A stretch of DNA of 64,000 nt, taken from the NCBI RefSeq assembly GCF_008042035.1, contig NZ_RDBL01000021.1:78214-142213 (forward strand), read 5' to 3'. Below, piece by piece: positions 1 through 8,765 of this stretch (position 1 is its first letter; each line of letters starts with the position of its first letter). The position numbers and the translations under genes are program-made. This stretch comes from Streptomyces sp. col6 (GTDB taxonomy: Bacteria > Actinomycetota > Actinomycetes > Streptomycetales > Streptomycetaceae). The notes under the pieces were generated by a model. It was given only the letters and a program-made list of their open reading frames with translations, was not told where the DNA came from and ran no database searches.

Positions 1-490
1 TCCGGATCCGCTCACCCCGTACGGGGCAGCGAAGGCGGCTGCCGAGACCGCCGTGCGCCTCCTGTGCCCTGACGCGGTCGTCGCCCGTACCTCGCTGATC
101 ATCGGGAGAGGCCTGTCGGAGCACGAGCAGCTGGCCCACGGCCTGGCCGCCGGAACCCGGCAAGGCGCCTTGTTCACCGACGACATCCGCTGCCCCGTAC
201 ACGTGGAGGACCTGGCCACCGCCCTCTGGGAGCTGGCCCGCTCCGATGTCACCGGTGTGTTCCATCTCGCCGGCCCGGATGCCCTGAGTCGTCATGAACT
301 GGGTGCGCTCATCGCCCGCCGCGACGGACTGGACCCGGCACGGCTCCCCTCCGCACGCCGCGCCGACACCGGACTGCCCGGCGGCCTCGACGTACGGCTC
401 GACAGCCGCGCGACCCAGCAGAAGTTGCGTACCCGGCTTCGCGGCGCCCGCGCGTTCCTGAACGGGAACGGCACGCAGCGGCAGCGCTGA
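1..490 (+). CDS. NAD(P)-dependent sugar/SDR reductase (RmlD-like), 5'-truncated
   Basis: The reading frame is open from base 2 into the window, so the true start lies to the left; the in-window GTG at 53 is internal. The first residues contain YGAAK, the YxxxK catalytic pair of short-chain dehydrogenases, followed by AETAVRLLCPDAVVARTSLIIG, which resembles the substrate-binding half of dTDP-4-dehydrorhamnose reductase (RmlD). The part seen (about 162 residues) is the C-terminal half with the VHVEDLATALWELARSDVTGVFHLAG segment typical of extended SDRs. It probably reduces or epimerises a nucleotide sugar or a similar carbonyl, but the substrate cannot be told. The Rossmann motif is outside the window. 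Confidence 0.8.
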   Translation, partial: PDPLTPYGAAKAAAETAVRLLCPDAVVARTSLIIGRGLSEHEQLAHGLAAGTRQGALFTDDIRCPVHVEDLATALWELARSDVTGVFHLAGPDALSRHELGALIARRDGLDPARLPSARRADTGLPGGLDVRLDSRATQQKLRTRLRGARAFLNGNGTQRQR

Positions 491-499
491 CCGGCGCGC

Positions 500-1603
500 T
501 CAGGCGAAGCCGTCGTCGGCAACGGGGGCGAGAGGCCGACGGGGGGCACGAGGCAACCCGAGCCGGGTTCGTTCCCGGTGGACGGCGTTGAGCTGAGCGG
601 CGCCGCCGGGGCCCCAGTTGAACAGTTCGATGACCTGCTCGGGGGTGGCCAGCGCCCGCACGTAGGTCTGACCCGTGGCGGGGTCGGGCCGGGACGGGCC
701 GACGTCCGTGAGAACAGCCGCCATACGGACGCGGGCACATGGCCCGGCGCCGCGTTCCCGGTCCGGCAGGTGGCCGAGGAGAACCGGAGGGCTGATGCGG
801 GCGGAGGCCTCTTCAAGGGCCTCGCGGATGAGGGTCGTCGCGAGGTTCTGGTCGTCCTCCGGCTCAGGTGTGCCGCCCGGGAGGCAGGCGGCACCGCTCG
901 CCGGGTCGAGAAGCACCAGGACGCGGCCGTCCGGGGCGAACAGCCACCCCCAGCTCTGGCGGACGGGGAGCCCGGCCGGGGCGGGCCCGTCGTGCCACGG
1001 CCAGTGGTGGACTGCGCGGTCCCGGGTGAAGGCGTTCACACCGTCGAGCAGGGTGGGGGAGAGGGGCCGGCCGTCCTCAAGGATCGCGGGGCCGCCGCCG
1101 TTGACCCGGGCCCGCAGGGCGGACAGCGCGCGGCGGGCGTCATCCGGAGACATGAGCGCGGGCAGATCGGCAGGTTCGACGAAGTCGACGCCCTCGATCT
1201 CGCCCGGCGCCGGGCGGATGGACGCGATCCGGTCCTCTTCCCAGACGCCGCCGTCGAAGACGTGCAGCAGTTCACCGGGGAACCCTACGGCGGCAGAAGC
1301 CCTGCGGCCTGCCGTGGACACCCAGTCGACGGCCAGCCCACGGGTGAGGGACACCGAGAGGCCCAGTTCCTCCTTCAGCTCACGGGCGGCACCCTGGGCC
1401 GGGGACTCGCCGGGATCCAGCGCGCCGCCGGGCAGCAGACGCGTGGGCCGGTAGCCGACGCGCTGGACCAGGACCCGACCGTGCTGGTCGGTGATCAGGA
1501 CCGAGGCGCCGGCCCACAGCGCGTGGGAGGCGCGCAGCGCACCGTACGCCTCATCGGTCATCGTCACGCCGGGACGTTCGTCGGGTGCGGAAGTCGTGGT
1601 CAT
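500..1603 (-). CDS. Tandem NUDIX hydrolase
   Basis: Two NUDIX domains lie in one chain. The first has a full NUDIX box (GGALDPGESPAQGAARELKEE then LGL, matching Gx5Ex7REUxEExGU). The second, about 170 residues later, has GGTPEPEDDQNLATTLIREALEEAS, which keeps REALEE but is looser. Such enzymes cleave nucleoside diphosphates linked to another moiety, and the spacing suggests gene-internal duplication. An ATG at 1603 preceded by GGAGAGAG is preferred over the ATG at 1624, which has no ribosome site. It converges with the SDR gene, with only 9 bp between the stops. The substrate is unknown. The degenerate second box may be structural or have altered metal binding. Confidence 0.85.
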   Translation of the reverse strand: MTTTSAPDERPGVTMTDEAYGALRASHALWAGASVLITDQHGRVLVQRVGYRPTRLLPGGALDPGESPAQGAARELKEELGLSVSLTRGLAVDWVSTAGRRASAAVGFPGELLHVFDGGVWEEDRIASIRPAPGEIEGVDFVEPADLPALMSPDDARRALSALRARVNGGGPAILEDGRPLSPTLLDGVNAFTRDRAVHHWPWHDGPAPAGLPVRQSWGWLFAPDGRVLVLLDPASGAACLPGGTPEPEDDQNLATTLIREALEEASARISPPVLLGHLPDRERGAGPCARVRMAAVLTDVGPSRPDPATGQTYVRALATPEQVIELFNWGPGGAAQLNAVHRERTRLGLPRAPRRPLAPVADDGFA

Positions 1604-1857
1604 CTCTCTCCGATCGGTGGGCATGCCCGTGGCGGCAGGTCAGGTGATCAGCGGGGTCGGGGCACACCCTGCACGGGGCCGGGGCCGCGACGCGTGAAGT
1701 GTTCGGTCCGGATGTTCCGCAGGGCGGCGCCGGCTGTGTCCACCCGGCGTGTGCGCCCGTACCGGCAGGCTCCCGGGGCGGGCGAGTGCCGCCGTCGGAT
1801 GCGCCTCAAGTACAGGCTCCCGTAGGGCCGTCGCCGGCGGGGCGTCCTCGTGCGTCG

Positions 1858-2876
1858 TCATGCCGGTCCGCCCAGCAACCGGGCTGCCCCGGCGTGCAGG
1901 AGCTGTTGTCCCGCTCGGCGTCCGGTGCGGGCCGCGTCGCCGGCCGGGCCGGACGCGCTCGTGCGGACCGGGGTCCCGCCGGCGGGGTCGAGGACGACGG
2001 CGTGCACGGTCACCGTTTCTGATCCCGGGGTGTGGACGGCGTGGACGGAGGCGGCGGTCAGGCAGCCGCCGCCGAGCGTGGCGAGGGCGGCCCGCTCGGC
2101 GTCCAGGACGACGCGGGTCGGGGCATGAGTCAGTGGGGCCAGCAGCTTCGCCGAGGTGTCGTCGCCGGTGCGGTGTTCGACGACGACGATGCCGGCACCC
2201 GATGCGGGCAACCAGTGGGCGGGGTCGAGGATCTGGGTGGCGCGCTCGGCGTGACCCAGGCGGCGCAGCCCCGCGAGGGCGGCGAGCATGACGTCCACGC
2301 CGAGTGTCCCTGCGTCGAGGCGTGCCAGCCTGCTGTCCGCGTTTCCCCTGATCGGGACCGGCACCAGCCCCGGGTACAGGGCGCGCAGGAGCGCGGCCCG
2401 CCGTGGGGCGCTGGTGCCGACCCGGGTGCCGGGCGGCAGACCGGCCAGGGTCGCCGGCGCGTGCCCCAGGGGCAGGACCAGGGCGTCGCGGGCGTCCTCG
2501 CGGGCAGGACCGCGCCGACGGTGATGCCCGGCGCGCGGTCGTGCGGACCGGGCAGGTCCTTGGCGCAGGCGATGGTGGCCTCGGCCCGCCCGTCGAGGAG
2601 CCTGATGTCGGCCCTGCGGGTGAAGGCCCCCTTCCCGCCGATCTGTGCGAGAGGGCCGGGGTGCTGGTCGCCCTCGGAGGTGATCGAGACGATGTCCAGG
2701 TCCGTTTCCGGGTGGTGGGCGCGGAACAACTCGGCGAAGCGGCCGGTCTGTTCCAGGGCCATCGGGCTGGGCCGGGTACCCAGCCGAAAGGGCCGGGTCG
2801 TGGTTGTGGTCACGGCGTGGTGGTCTTCCTGTGCGGCGGAGGTGGTCGGGCCGGGCGTGCTGCCGGCGGTGGACAT
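1858..2876 (-). pseudogene. hemC-like porphobilinogen deaminase paralogue, frameshifted
   Basis: The N-terminal part (from the ATG at 2876, or a GTG at 2813 before TTTTTRPFRLGTRPSPMALEQ) reads in one frame through IGGKGAFTRRADIRLLDG and CAKDLPG to GITVGAVLP. From about 2508 the homology continues in the next frame as REDARDALVLPLG, RVGTSAPRRAALL, RGNADSRLARLDAG and LGGGCLTAASVHA, the last containing the cysteine that holds the dipyrromethane cofactor in HemC. Adding one C in the CCC run near 2508 would join the two. Several HemC signatures are altered (AVHSxKD reads TIACAKD; GQGA reads GAGI), so this is a divergent paralogue rather than the housekeeping hydroxymethylbilane synthase. It is either a pseudogene or a single-base sequencing error. 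Confidence 0.75.
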
Positions 2877-3206
2877 GGTGGCGTCGGGTTGTCCAACGAC
2901 GCGGCGACCATGTCGAACACGCGTCTTTCGGTCGGTTCTGAAATCCCGGGAGCGCGCGTTCGGGGAACGGTGGAAACCGCACCGATCCAGTTCCCGCGAC
3001 GGCACGACCACTCAGGCCGGTTGGCCGGATCGCCGAGGTTTCCAAGTGGCTGTCTCTGCAAGCGTGTTGCGGCGGTCACTGGGACGAGCTCGGAGGGGCG
3101 GCAGCCATCGGCGCGAGAGAACGGCCGAGCCGCACCGGGACGAGTATCGGCCGCGGCGAGGGACGAGTGGGACGGTCTCTCCTCCGCAGCGAGGAATCGT
3201 CCCAGG
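2877..3206. other. Non-coding gap between hemC-like gene and membrane protein
   Basis: These 330 bases hold no gene I can support. They should contain the promoter of the hemC-like gene and the 3' region of the membrane protein gene to the right. Minus-strand frames stay open but have no recognisable domain or ribosome site. Confidence 0.5.
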
Positions 3207-3629
3207 TCAGTTCTCCAGCATCGCTGCCCCGTACCCCACCGGTGCCGACAGGAACAGGAAGAGCCAGTCGTGGTCCTGGGCCTCCGTCTTGAACACGTGG
3301 GCCACATCACCGGTTTCGCTGGTGAAGAGGTGCCAGGCGTCGCTGAAGTCACCTCCGTACGGAGCGACGGCGATCAGACAGAGGCCGAGGAGCGTGCCCA
3401 GGTAGGTGCCGAGCGGAGCGGCCAGCGCGCAGACGACGGCGACGGACTGGCTGTTGTTGCTGTAGCTTCCGGCGACCAGGCCGGTGACTCCGGCCACCAA
3501 TAAGGCGCCCCAAGTCATCATGTCCGCCTGGTCCTTGATGATGTAGGCCCAGGCCAAGGACAGGCCGGCCGTCATGCCGAGCGCGATCAGGATGCCTGTG
3601 CCCTCGTCGTCGCTGCTCGACTCACTCAT
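3207..3629 (-). CDS. Small multi-pass membrane protein, hypothetical
   Basis: This 140-residue protein starts at the ATG at 3629, preceded by the ribosome site GGGGG (CAGGGGGCTGGGATG); upstream in-frame codons have no such signal. After an acidic, serine-rich N-terminus (MSESSSDDEG) there are about three hydrophobic segments (ILIALGMTAGLSLAWAYII; WGALLVAGVTGLVAG; VAVVCALAAPLGTYLGTLLG) and a shorter one near the C-terminus (WLFLFLSAPVGYGAAML). No catalytic or transport motif is visible and I do not recognise a family. It stands alone between the hemC-like pseudogene and the LysR regulator. Confidence 0.65.
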   Translation of the reverse strand: MSESSSDDEGTGILIALGMTAGLSLAWAYIIKDQADMMTWGALLVAGVTGLVAGSYSNNSQSVAVVCALAAPLGTYLGTLLGLCLIAVAPYGGDFSDAWHLFTSETGDVAHVFKTEAQDHDWLFLFLSAPVGYGAAMLEN

Positions 3630-3865
3630 CCCAGCCCCCTGATTTTGAGATGGGGCGGCCTCCGCGGAACAGGGGCGCGCCCGTGGCCACGCACCCCCAT
3701 AGACACGCACCCGGTCTCAGTAGTTCCCTCCGAGAGGCGGTCAGAATCGTCGTGAGCATGGCCGGGCAGGGCAGACCGGGGTGTGCGTCGTGCCACGGAG
3801 CGGCCGGAATCCCGGCGGTGGGCAGTGCCGTCGCCTTCGGGACACCTTGCCGGACCGGCCGCAGC

Positions 3866-4717
3866 TCAGCGCGCGTACGCGACCGTGGCGATCTCGACGA
3901 AGGAGCGGATCAACGGGTTGCTGTCACCCTCGTTCCACGCGGCCACCACGCGGCTCGGCGCCATGTCGGTCAGCGGGACCACAGCCAGCTCAGGGGGCAG
4001 GTCGTGACCGAGCGGGGCCAGGCCGATCGTGCCGTTCCACAGCACGGCCTGGAGGCATTCCTGCACCGCGCGCACCACCGGCCCCTCGCGTGTCCGGCCG
4101 CCGTTCCAGTACGACTGCCAGGCACCATCGGTGCCGTCCGGGAACTGGAACCAGCGTCGGTCGCTCAGCTCGGTCAGCCGCAACCGGCCGCGCCCGGCAA
4201 GCGGGTCGTCGGCGCGCAGCACCACGCCGACCGGATCGGACCGCAGCGTACGCACGGTCAGGGCCGTCTCGTCGAACGGCGCCCGGGTGAGGGCGACGTC
4301 GACCAGCCCGGCGCGCAGCCCGCACGTCGGATCGGCCAGGTCGGTGTCGCGGACGCGGATGTCGATGCCGGGGTGCTTCCGGCGGTAGGCGGCGGCCAGC
4401 CGGGTCGTTCCCGGGTCGGTGCCGTCGCCCAGGATGCCGACGGTGAGCGTTGTGGTGTGCGCCGCCGCGGTGACGCGGGCACCGACGCGGTCGGCATGGT
4501 CGAGCAGGGCTCGCGCCTCGTCGAGCAGCACCGTACCCACCGGCGTGAGCGTGACACCGGCCGGCGAGCGGATGAGGAGGAGCGCACCGGCCTCGGCCTC
4601 CAGCTGCTTGATCGCCCGGCTCAGCGGCGGCTGGCTCATGTGCAGGCGGGCGGCGGCCCGGCCGAAGTGGAGTTCCTCGGCGACCGCCACGAAATAGCGC
4701 AAGGTTCTCAGCTCCAC
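3866..4717 (-). CDS. LysR-family transcriptional regulator
   Basis: This 283-residue protein has an N-terminal winged helix-turn-helix of LysR type (LRYFVAVAEELHFGRAAARLHM, then SQPPLSRAIKQLE) and a C-terminal periplasmic-binding-protein-like effector domain. The GTG at 4717 is chosen because the HTH begins right there and the LysR box lies just upstream. It is divergent to a cupin gene with an 81-bp shared intergenic region, the classic LysR arrangement in which the regulator controls both itself and its neighbour. The effector is not predictable from sequence; a compound handled by the cupin is the obvious guess. Confidence 0.92.
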   Translation of the reverse strand: MELRTLRYFVAVAEELHFGRAAARLHMSQPPLSRAIKQLEAEAGALLLIRSPAGVTLTPVGTVLLDEARALLDHADRVGARVTAAAHTTTLTVGILGDGTDPGTTRLAAAYRRKHPGIDIRVRDTDLADPTCGLRAGLVDVALTRAPFDETALTVRTLRSDPVGVVLRADDPLAGRGRLRLTELSDRRWFQFPDGTDGAWQSYWNGGRTREGPVVRAVQECLQAVLWNGTIGLAPLGHDLPPELAVVPLTDMAPSRVVAAWNEGDSNPLIRSFVEIATVAYAR

Positions 4718-4724
4718 GCTGCAA

Positions 4725-4743
4725 CGATACCCATCAGGTATCG
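4725..4743. promoter_or_regulatory. LysR-type operator (T-N11-A box)
   Basis: CGATACC-CATCA-GGTATCG is a perfect 7-bp inverted repeat with a 5-bp spacer, 8 bp upstream of the LysR start codon and 56 bp upstream of the cupin ATG. Inside it, ATAC-N7-GTAT fits the LysR-box pattern T-N11-A exactly. It is the only such palindrome in this 81-bp divergent promoter region, so it is probably the recognition site of the adjacent regulator. Confidence 0.7.
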
Positions 4744-4798
4744 ATCGCGCAGGATGGGTCTTGGACACGGACGGTGCCCTGGCGGTGCACTCGTCACC

Positions 4799-5296
4799 AT
4801 GACCGATGAAGCGAAGGCCGACGAGCCGCGGGAGGGACCCGCCCTGTCGGTGGTGGGTCCCGGTGACGGCGAGACGATCGTCCTGGGCACCACCCGCATG
4901 CGCATTCTGGAGGACGGCAGCCGCACCGGACACCGCCTTGCGATCGCCGAGTCCGTTCTCGCCCCGCACACCGAGGGACCACCGCAGCACCGCCACGCCC
5001 GACACGACGAGGGCTTCTACATCCTGTCCGGGACTGTGCGGTTCACCGTCGGAAGCGACGACTACGACGCCGTGGCGGGAACGCTCGTGATGGTTCCGCC
5101 CGGCACCCCGCACACCTTCGCCAACCCGACCGACCAGCCCGCCGTCATGCTCAGCACCTTCACCCCCGACCTGTATGTGCAGTACTTCCGGGATCTCCAG
5201 GAACTACTGCACGCCGACGGCCGACCGCTGACACGGGAGGCCAACATCGACACGATGAGCCGTTACGCGACCGAGCCCGCCACGGGCCGGGCCTGA
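4799..5296 (+). CDS. Cupin-domain protein
   Basis: This 165-residue protein is a single cupin barrel. Motif 1 is seen as PPQHRHARHDEGFYILSG (His-x-His, then the DE pair, with E as metal ligand) and motif 2 as VPPGTPHTFANP with the fourth ligand His. It probably binds a divalent metal and acts as a dioxygenase, isomerase or small-ligand sensor; the sequence does not decide which. It starts at the ATG at 4799 and is divergent from the LysR regulator, under whose box it lies, so induction by a small aromatic or polyketide-like compound is plausible but inferred only. Confidence 0.85.
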   Translation: MTDEAKADEPREGPALSVVGPGDGETIVLGTTRMRILEDGSRTGHRLAIAESVLAPHTEGPPQHRHARHDEGFYILSGTVRFTVGSDDYDAVAGTLVMVPPGTPHTFANPTDQPAVMLSTFTPDLYVQYFRDLQELLHADGRPLTREANIDTMSRYATEPATGRA

Positions 5297-5383
5297 AGCC
5301 ATCGCACGGCCGGTGGTCAGGGGCTTTCCCGGCCACCACCTCAAGCGAACGGGCCCCGGAACGGCGGCCCGAGAACGGGAACC

Positions 5384-5743
5384 ATGAACATCGCCTACTG
5401 GATCGTCGCGGGCCTGCTCGCGCTCTTCTACCTCTACGGCGGCACCCTGAAGGTGATCCGCAGCCGTGATCGACTCCGCCCGATGATGACCTGGGTCGAC
5501 CGCACTCCGCTGCCCGTCCTCAGAGCGCTGGGCGTGGTCGAAGTACTCGGCGCGATCGGGCTGGTCCTGCCGCCGCTGACCGGCGTCATGCCCTCTCTGG
5601 CGATGGCCGCGGCCATCGGCTTCGTCCTCCTGCAGGCCGGCGCGATCGCCGTGCACCTGACCGGCGGAGACCGCCGGATCGCCCTCAACATCGGTCTCGC
5701 CACCGCGGCGGCCGCGGCCACCTGGACGGCCACCGCGCTGTGA
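5384..5743 (+). CDS. DoxX-like membrane protein
   Basis: This 119-residue protein has four hydrophobic segments in DoxX order: IAYWIVAGLLALFYLYGGTLK, then a loop with WVDRTPLPVLRALGVVEVLGAIGLVLPPL, LAMAAAIGFVLLQAGAIAVHL and a last helix. The KxxRSRDRLRPMM loop and ALGVVEVLGAIGLVLPP block are typical of DoxX-like subunits, which are often associated with quinone or thiosulfate redox or small stress-related membrane complexes. It follows the cupin gene by 87 bp on the same strand and may be co-transcribed under LysR control. Confidence 0.8.
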   Translation: MNIAYWIVAGLLALFYLYGGTLKVIRSRDRLRPMMTWVDRTPLPVLRALGVVEVLGAIGLVLPPLTGVMPSLAMAAAIGFVLLQAGAIAVHLTGGDRRIALNIGLATAAAAATWTATAL

Positions 5744-5769
5744 AGGGCCTCGCGGTCTCCTGACCGTAC

Positions 5770-5794
5770 GGGACGGCAGAGCGGACACCGTCCC
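5770..5794. terminator. Short stem-loop after DoxX gene
   Basis: GGGACGG and CCGTCCC form a 7-bp stem with an 11-nt loop, 26 bp after the DoxX stop codon. It is a weak candidate for a factor-independent terminator; no T-run follows, as is common in Streptomyces. Confidence 0.35.
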
Positions 5795-5896
5795 GACGGC
5801 CCGGAAGCCCGACCTGTCCCTGGCGTACGCGACCTGCGCTCGCTCCATCTCCGGCGAAGAGGTCGCGGCACCGGCCTCCTTGTAGGCTGTGGCGCC

Positions 5897-6553
5897 ATGA
5901 AGCGCGACGTGCCCCGGACGGTTGAACGACCTGACCCTGCGCAGTGGGAGAAGCTCGTCACCCGGTACGCGTGGGCCGACGCCGACGAGCCCGCCGCGTT
6001 CACGTTCTCCGTAGTGGCGGGCGCATCGGAGGACGAAGTCGTCCGGGCGTTCGCAGGCGACCCCGGGGTGCCGCGGCAGATGACCTTCGACGAGGCTGCC
6101 GACGAGCAGGCGGCCCACCTGTACAAGGACCACCATCTGCTCGGCGTGATGACCGCCGGCCATCACGTCATCGCCATCGAGTCGGGCTTCCACGGCTGTA
6201 TCCCTGAAGTCGCCCGCCGGGCTTCCGCCGACGGCGGGGAGTTCTTCAGCGTGTACAAGAGCGTCAACGCCCGGTACCAGGTCATGCACGCCCTGGACGG
6301 CAGCGTGGACGGCCTGTTCGACCCGTTCGAACTCGAGGACGCGGCCTGGATGGACCCACAACCGGACGTCCCGGCCTGGGCGGAAGGAATCGACTTCCAC
6401 ATGGAGACCCTGTGCGCCGAATCCTTCGCGCTCATGGAACACACCATGGGGGTGGCCATCCACCCCGAATGGTTGGCCACCCCTCTTCGCACCGTGCTGC
6501 TCACCTCGGTCTCCGACCTCCTCGGGCAGTCGGAGGCGGATTGGCTCCCGTGA
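5897..6553 (+). CDS. DUF6461-like hypothetical protein
   Basis: This 218-residue soluble protein has no signal peptide. It resembles, from memory, the streptomycete DUF6461 family (open with W..LVTRYAWAD, tFSVVAGASEDEVVRAFAGDPG, then IAIESGFHGCIPEVARRASADGGEFFSVYKSVNARYQVMHALDGSVDGLFDP). Members are of unknown function and often lie in accessory regions. It ends 22 bp before the stop of the convergent GH43 gene. No catalytic motif can be named. Confidence 0.7.
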   Translation: MKRDVPRTVERPDPAQWEKLVTRYAWADADEPAAFTFSVVAGASEDEVVRAFAGDPGVPRQMTFDEAADEQAAHLYKDHHLLGVMTAGHHVIAIESGFHGCIPEVARRASADGGEFFSVYKSVNARYQVMHALDGSVDGLFDPFELEDAAWMDPQPDVPAWAEGIDFHMETLCAESFALMEHTMGVAIHPEWLATPLRTVLLTSVSDLLGQSEADWLP

Positions 6554-6575
6554 ACCAGCCGGCGGCGACACGGGG

Positions 6576-7643
6576 TCACTCGAAGAACTTCAGGCTCCAC
6601 CCCGTGTCCGTGTTCGGGCCGGGCACGTTGGCGCGGCTGTACGTGGTGTTCCCCCACCAGCAGAAGGAACCGGTGTACCAGGAGCGGTTCTCCCAGCTGT
6701 AGGGGGTGCCCTTGGGGACCGCGTGGAACATCAGCGGGAAGGTGGGTCCGGCCGGCGGGCTGGTGCCGATGTCACCGTCGAGCAGGACGAAGGTGTGGTG
6801 GCCGGGGCCGTTCACGTGCAGGGTGGGGTCCCAACCGGCCATCATGGTCGCGCCGTTGGAGCCGAACAGACAGCCGTTGGACTTGTACCAGTCCCAGACG
6901 TACGTCGGGTCCCCACCCGCCCGGAGCCGCAGTTCCGCGATGCAGTACTGCTCGCTCCAACTGCCGTTGGCGGAGTACGTGATGTGCAGCTGGCCGTTCG
7001 GGTCCTTGATCGCTTCGGGTCCCTCGTTGATGAACGGGTTGCCGACGACGCGCTCCCAGCTCTCCCTCGGCTGGGAGATGATGTACCGCGCGCCCGTGGG
7101 GGTGGTCGGGTTGCTCATCCGCGCGATGTAGAGGTTCTGCTCGACATTGGTGCTGCCGGCCCAGCCCGACCAGACGAACCAGCGTTGGCCGTTGAAGGTG
7201 AACATGGTGCCGTCGATGGCCCACTTGTCGTCGGGGAGGGCGAGCTTCGTCGCGGCGCCGTACCCGCTGTCCGGGGCGGCGGAGCCGATCACGTACATCC
7301 GGTGGGCGGCCCCGCGGCCGGCCGAGAAGTAGATGTAGTAACGGCCCCCGTCCCGCACGATCTCCGGCGCCCAGACCTCACCCAGATTCCCGGTGTCGGA
7401 CCACACCTGCCGGGCCGTGGCGGACGCCAGACCACCGGTGGAGGAGGCCTGCCGGACACTGATCCCGGCACCGGTCGACTGGACCGAGATGTACGTCCCG
7501 CCGACGCGGAGCACGCTGGGGTCGGCACCCCGAATGGCGGTCTGGCCGGCCTCGGCGGATGGGGCGGTCATCAGTGACATCGTGAGTGCCAGGAGCACCG
7601 ACAGCGCAAAGGCTGTGATGACGGATGTACGAGGAAGTCTCAT
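6576..7643 (-). CDS. Secreted glycoside hydrolase family 43 (arabinanase/arabinofuranosidase type)
   Basis: The ATG at 7643 follows AGAGGAG and opens a Sec signal peptide (MRLPRTSVITAFALSVLLALTM, cleavage near PSAEAG). The mature chain is a five-bladed propeller of GH43 type. The expected acidic triad can be placed at RGADPSV (general base Asp), WAIDGTMF (pKa-modulating Asp) and FINEGPEAIKDPNG (general acid Glu), followed by ITYSANGSW. Repeated blade strings such as WAPEIVRDGGRYYIYFSAG are typical. It should cleave alpha-L-arabinofuranosyl or xylosyl linkages of plant hemicellulose outside the cell. Length (355 residues) suits a catalytic domain without an added binding module. It is monocistronic. 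Confidence 0.88.
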   Translation of the reverse strand: MRLPRTSVITAFALSVLLALTMSLMTAPSAEAGQTAIRGADPSVLRVGGTYISVQSTGAGISVRQASSTGGLASATARQVWSDTGNLGEVWAPEIVRDGGRYYIYFSAGRGAAHRMYVIGSAAPDSGYGAATKLALPDDKWAIDGTMFTFNGQRWFVWSGWAGSTNVEQNLYIARMSNPTTPTGARYIISQPRESWERVVGNPFINEGPEAIKDPNGQLHITYSANGSWSEQYCIAELRLRAGGDPTYVWDWYKSNGCLFGSNGATMMAGWDPTLHVNGPGHHTFVLLDGDIGTSPPAGPTFPLMFHAVPKGTPYSWENRSWYTGSFCWWGNTTYSRANVPGPNTDTGWSLKFFE

Positions 7644-7814
7644 GGCTCCTCTTTCCCGTGCGGGTTCGTCGCGGGGGCGGGCTGACATCCTGACCCTATC
7701 CAGAAAGCGGCGTGAGCATGTCAATCACCTGCGTCCTTCTCGGCCGGCCGAGTCAAAGCAATCCGACCGCGCCTCGACGTCCCGTCCGCAATGGCCCTTG
7801 CCCCGGCCCGTCGG

Positions 7815-8597
7815 CTAGGGGGCGGCGTCGTCGGGCAGGCCGTCCAGAATCGTCGCGATGGTGGTCGTCGCACCGTTGACCTCCTGCAGCCGGCCGTCGG
7901 CGAACCTGACCTCGAAGCGGCCGTCGCCGAGCGGTCTGGCCCTCGGGAGGTCGTGGCACACGGGCGGTGCTGCCCGGCGGCTGAGGGTGAACCAGTACAT
8001 GGCCCGTCCGGGGGAGAGGGCCCGGAGCCGCGGCTGTTCGAACGCGGCCTCGACGAGGTCCCACCAATCGGTTCTCTGCTCGCGTGCGGCGGACATGGCG
8101 GCGTGCTTACGCATCACCCGCCATCGTGCCGGTATGGCTTCGCCGCGCTCGTGGGCTTCGGCCAGCTCCCAGGTACGCAGGAAAGTCCACTGTTCGACGA
8201 ACTCGCGCACCTCGGATGTCCGAAGCCAGGACTGCATGGCTCCGGCGACCTCGGACAGGTCCTGCGTGCTGCCCGAGGCCATCTGGATGCCGTGGGTCCA
8301 GCAGTCGACCAGGAAGAGGCGCTCGTCGCGGGCCATCAGGACATACGTCGAGCGGCCGTCCGCTTCCGCTTTCGCGGCCACACGCCGCCAGCCCGGCGAG
8401 GCCGTCAGCTCGATCGTGAGCTCGTGGCCCCCGCGATCCGCCTCCGCCTGGAGAGCACTCTGCAACGAGCCCGCCCTCACGACCTCGGGATAGTCCCTCA
8501 CGTACTCGCGCATGAACTGGGTGGCGCCGGGCAATGGCGCCCTGTCAAGGGGATCGGTGGCGCTGGGCGGTGCCACATTTGGCTGCTGCTCGGACAT
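7815..8597 (-). CDS. DUF6193-like hypothetical protein
   Basis: This 260-residue soluble protein starts at the ATG at 8597. The segment HELTIELTASPGWRRVAAKA, then ASGSTQDLSEVAGAMQSWL and VREFVEQWTFLRTWELAEAHERG resembles, from memory, the Streptomyces DUF6193 family, sometimes labelled a natural-product biosynthesis protein on genomic context alone. The C-terminal third (WFTLSRRAAPPVCHDLPRARPLGDGRFEVRF) looks like a beta-rich second unit. No active-site motif is obvious. It lies between GH43 and the phosphonate locus on the same strand as both, with separate upstream gaps. Confidence 0.65.
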   Translation of the reverse strand: MSEQQPNVAPPSATDPLDRAPLPGATQFMREYVRDYPEVVRAGSLQSALQAEADRGGHELTIELTASPGWRRVAAKAEADGRSTYVLMARDERLFLVDCWTHGIQMASGSTQDLSEVAGAMQSWLRTSEVREFVEQWTFLRTWELAEAHERGEAIPARWRVMRKHAAMSAAREQRTDWWDLVEAAFEQPRLRALSPGRAMYWFTLSRRAAPPVCHDLPRARPLGDGRFEVRFADGRLQEVNGATTTIATILDGLPDDAAP

Positions 8598-8765
8598 GCG
8601 ATCGATCCTGCCAGAACGGCCGCCACCAGGCGTCGGCCTACGGGAAAGCGATGGCCGAGCCACGTCCATCAGCCGGACCGGATCGCCCCGGAGGCCGCGG
8701 ACACCTCCATCGGCCGCACAAGGTCCGGCAATCCCCCGACGGCCCGCAGGCGTCCGCCTTCGGCC

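Noticed and set aside
578..1825. Long plus-strand frame opposite the NUDIX gene
   Set aside because: It is the shadow of the NUDIX gene; composition is Gly/Arg/Ala-rich and no domain is visible.
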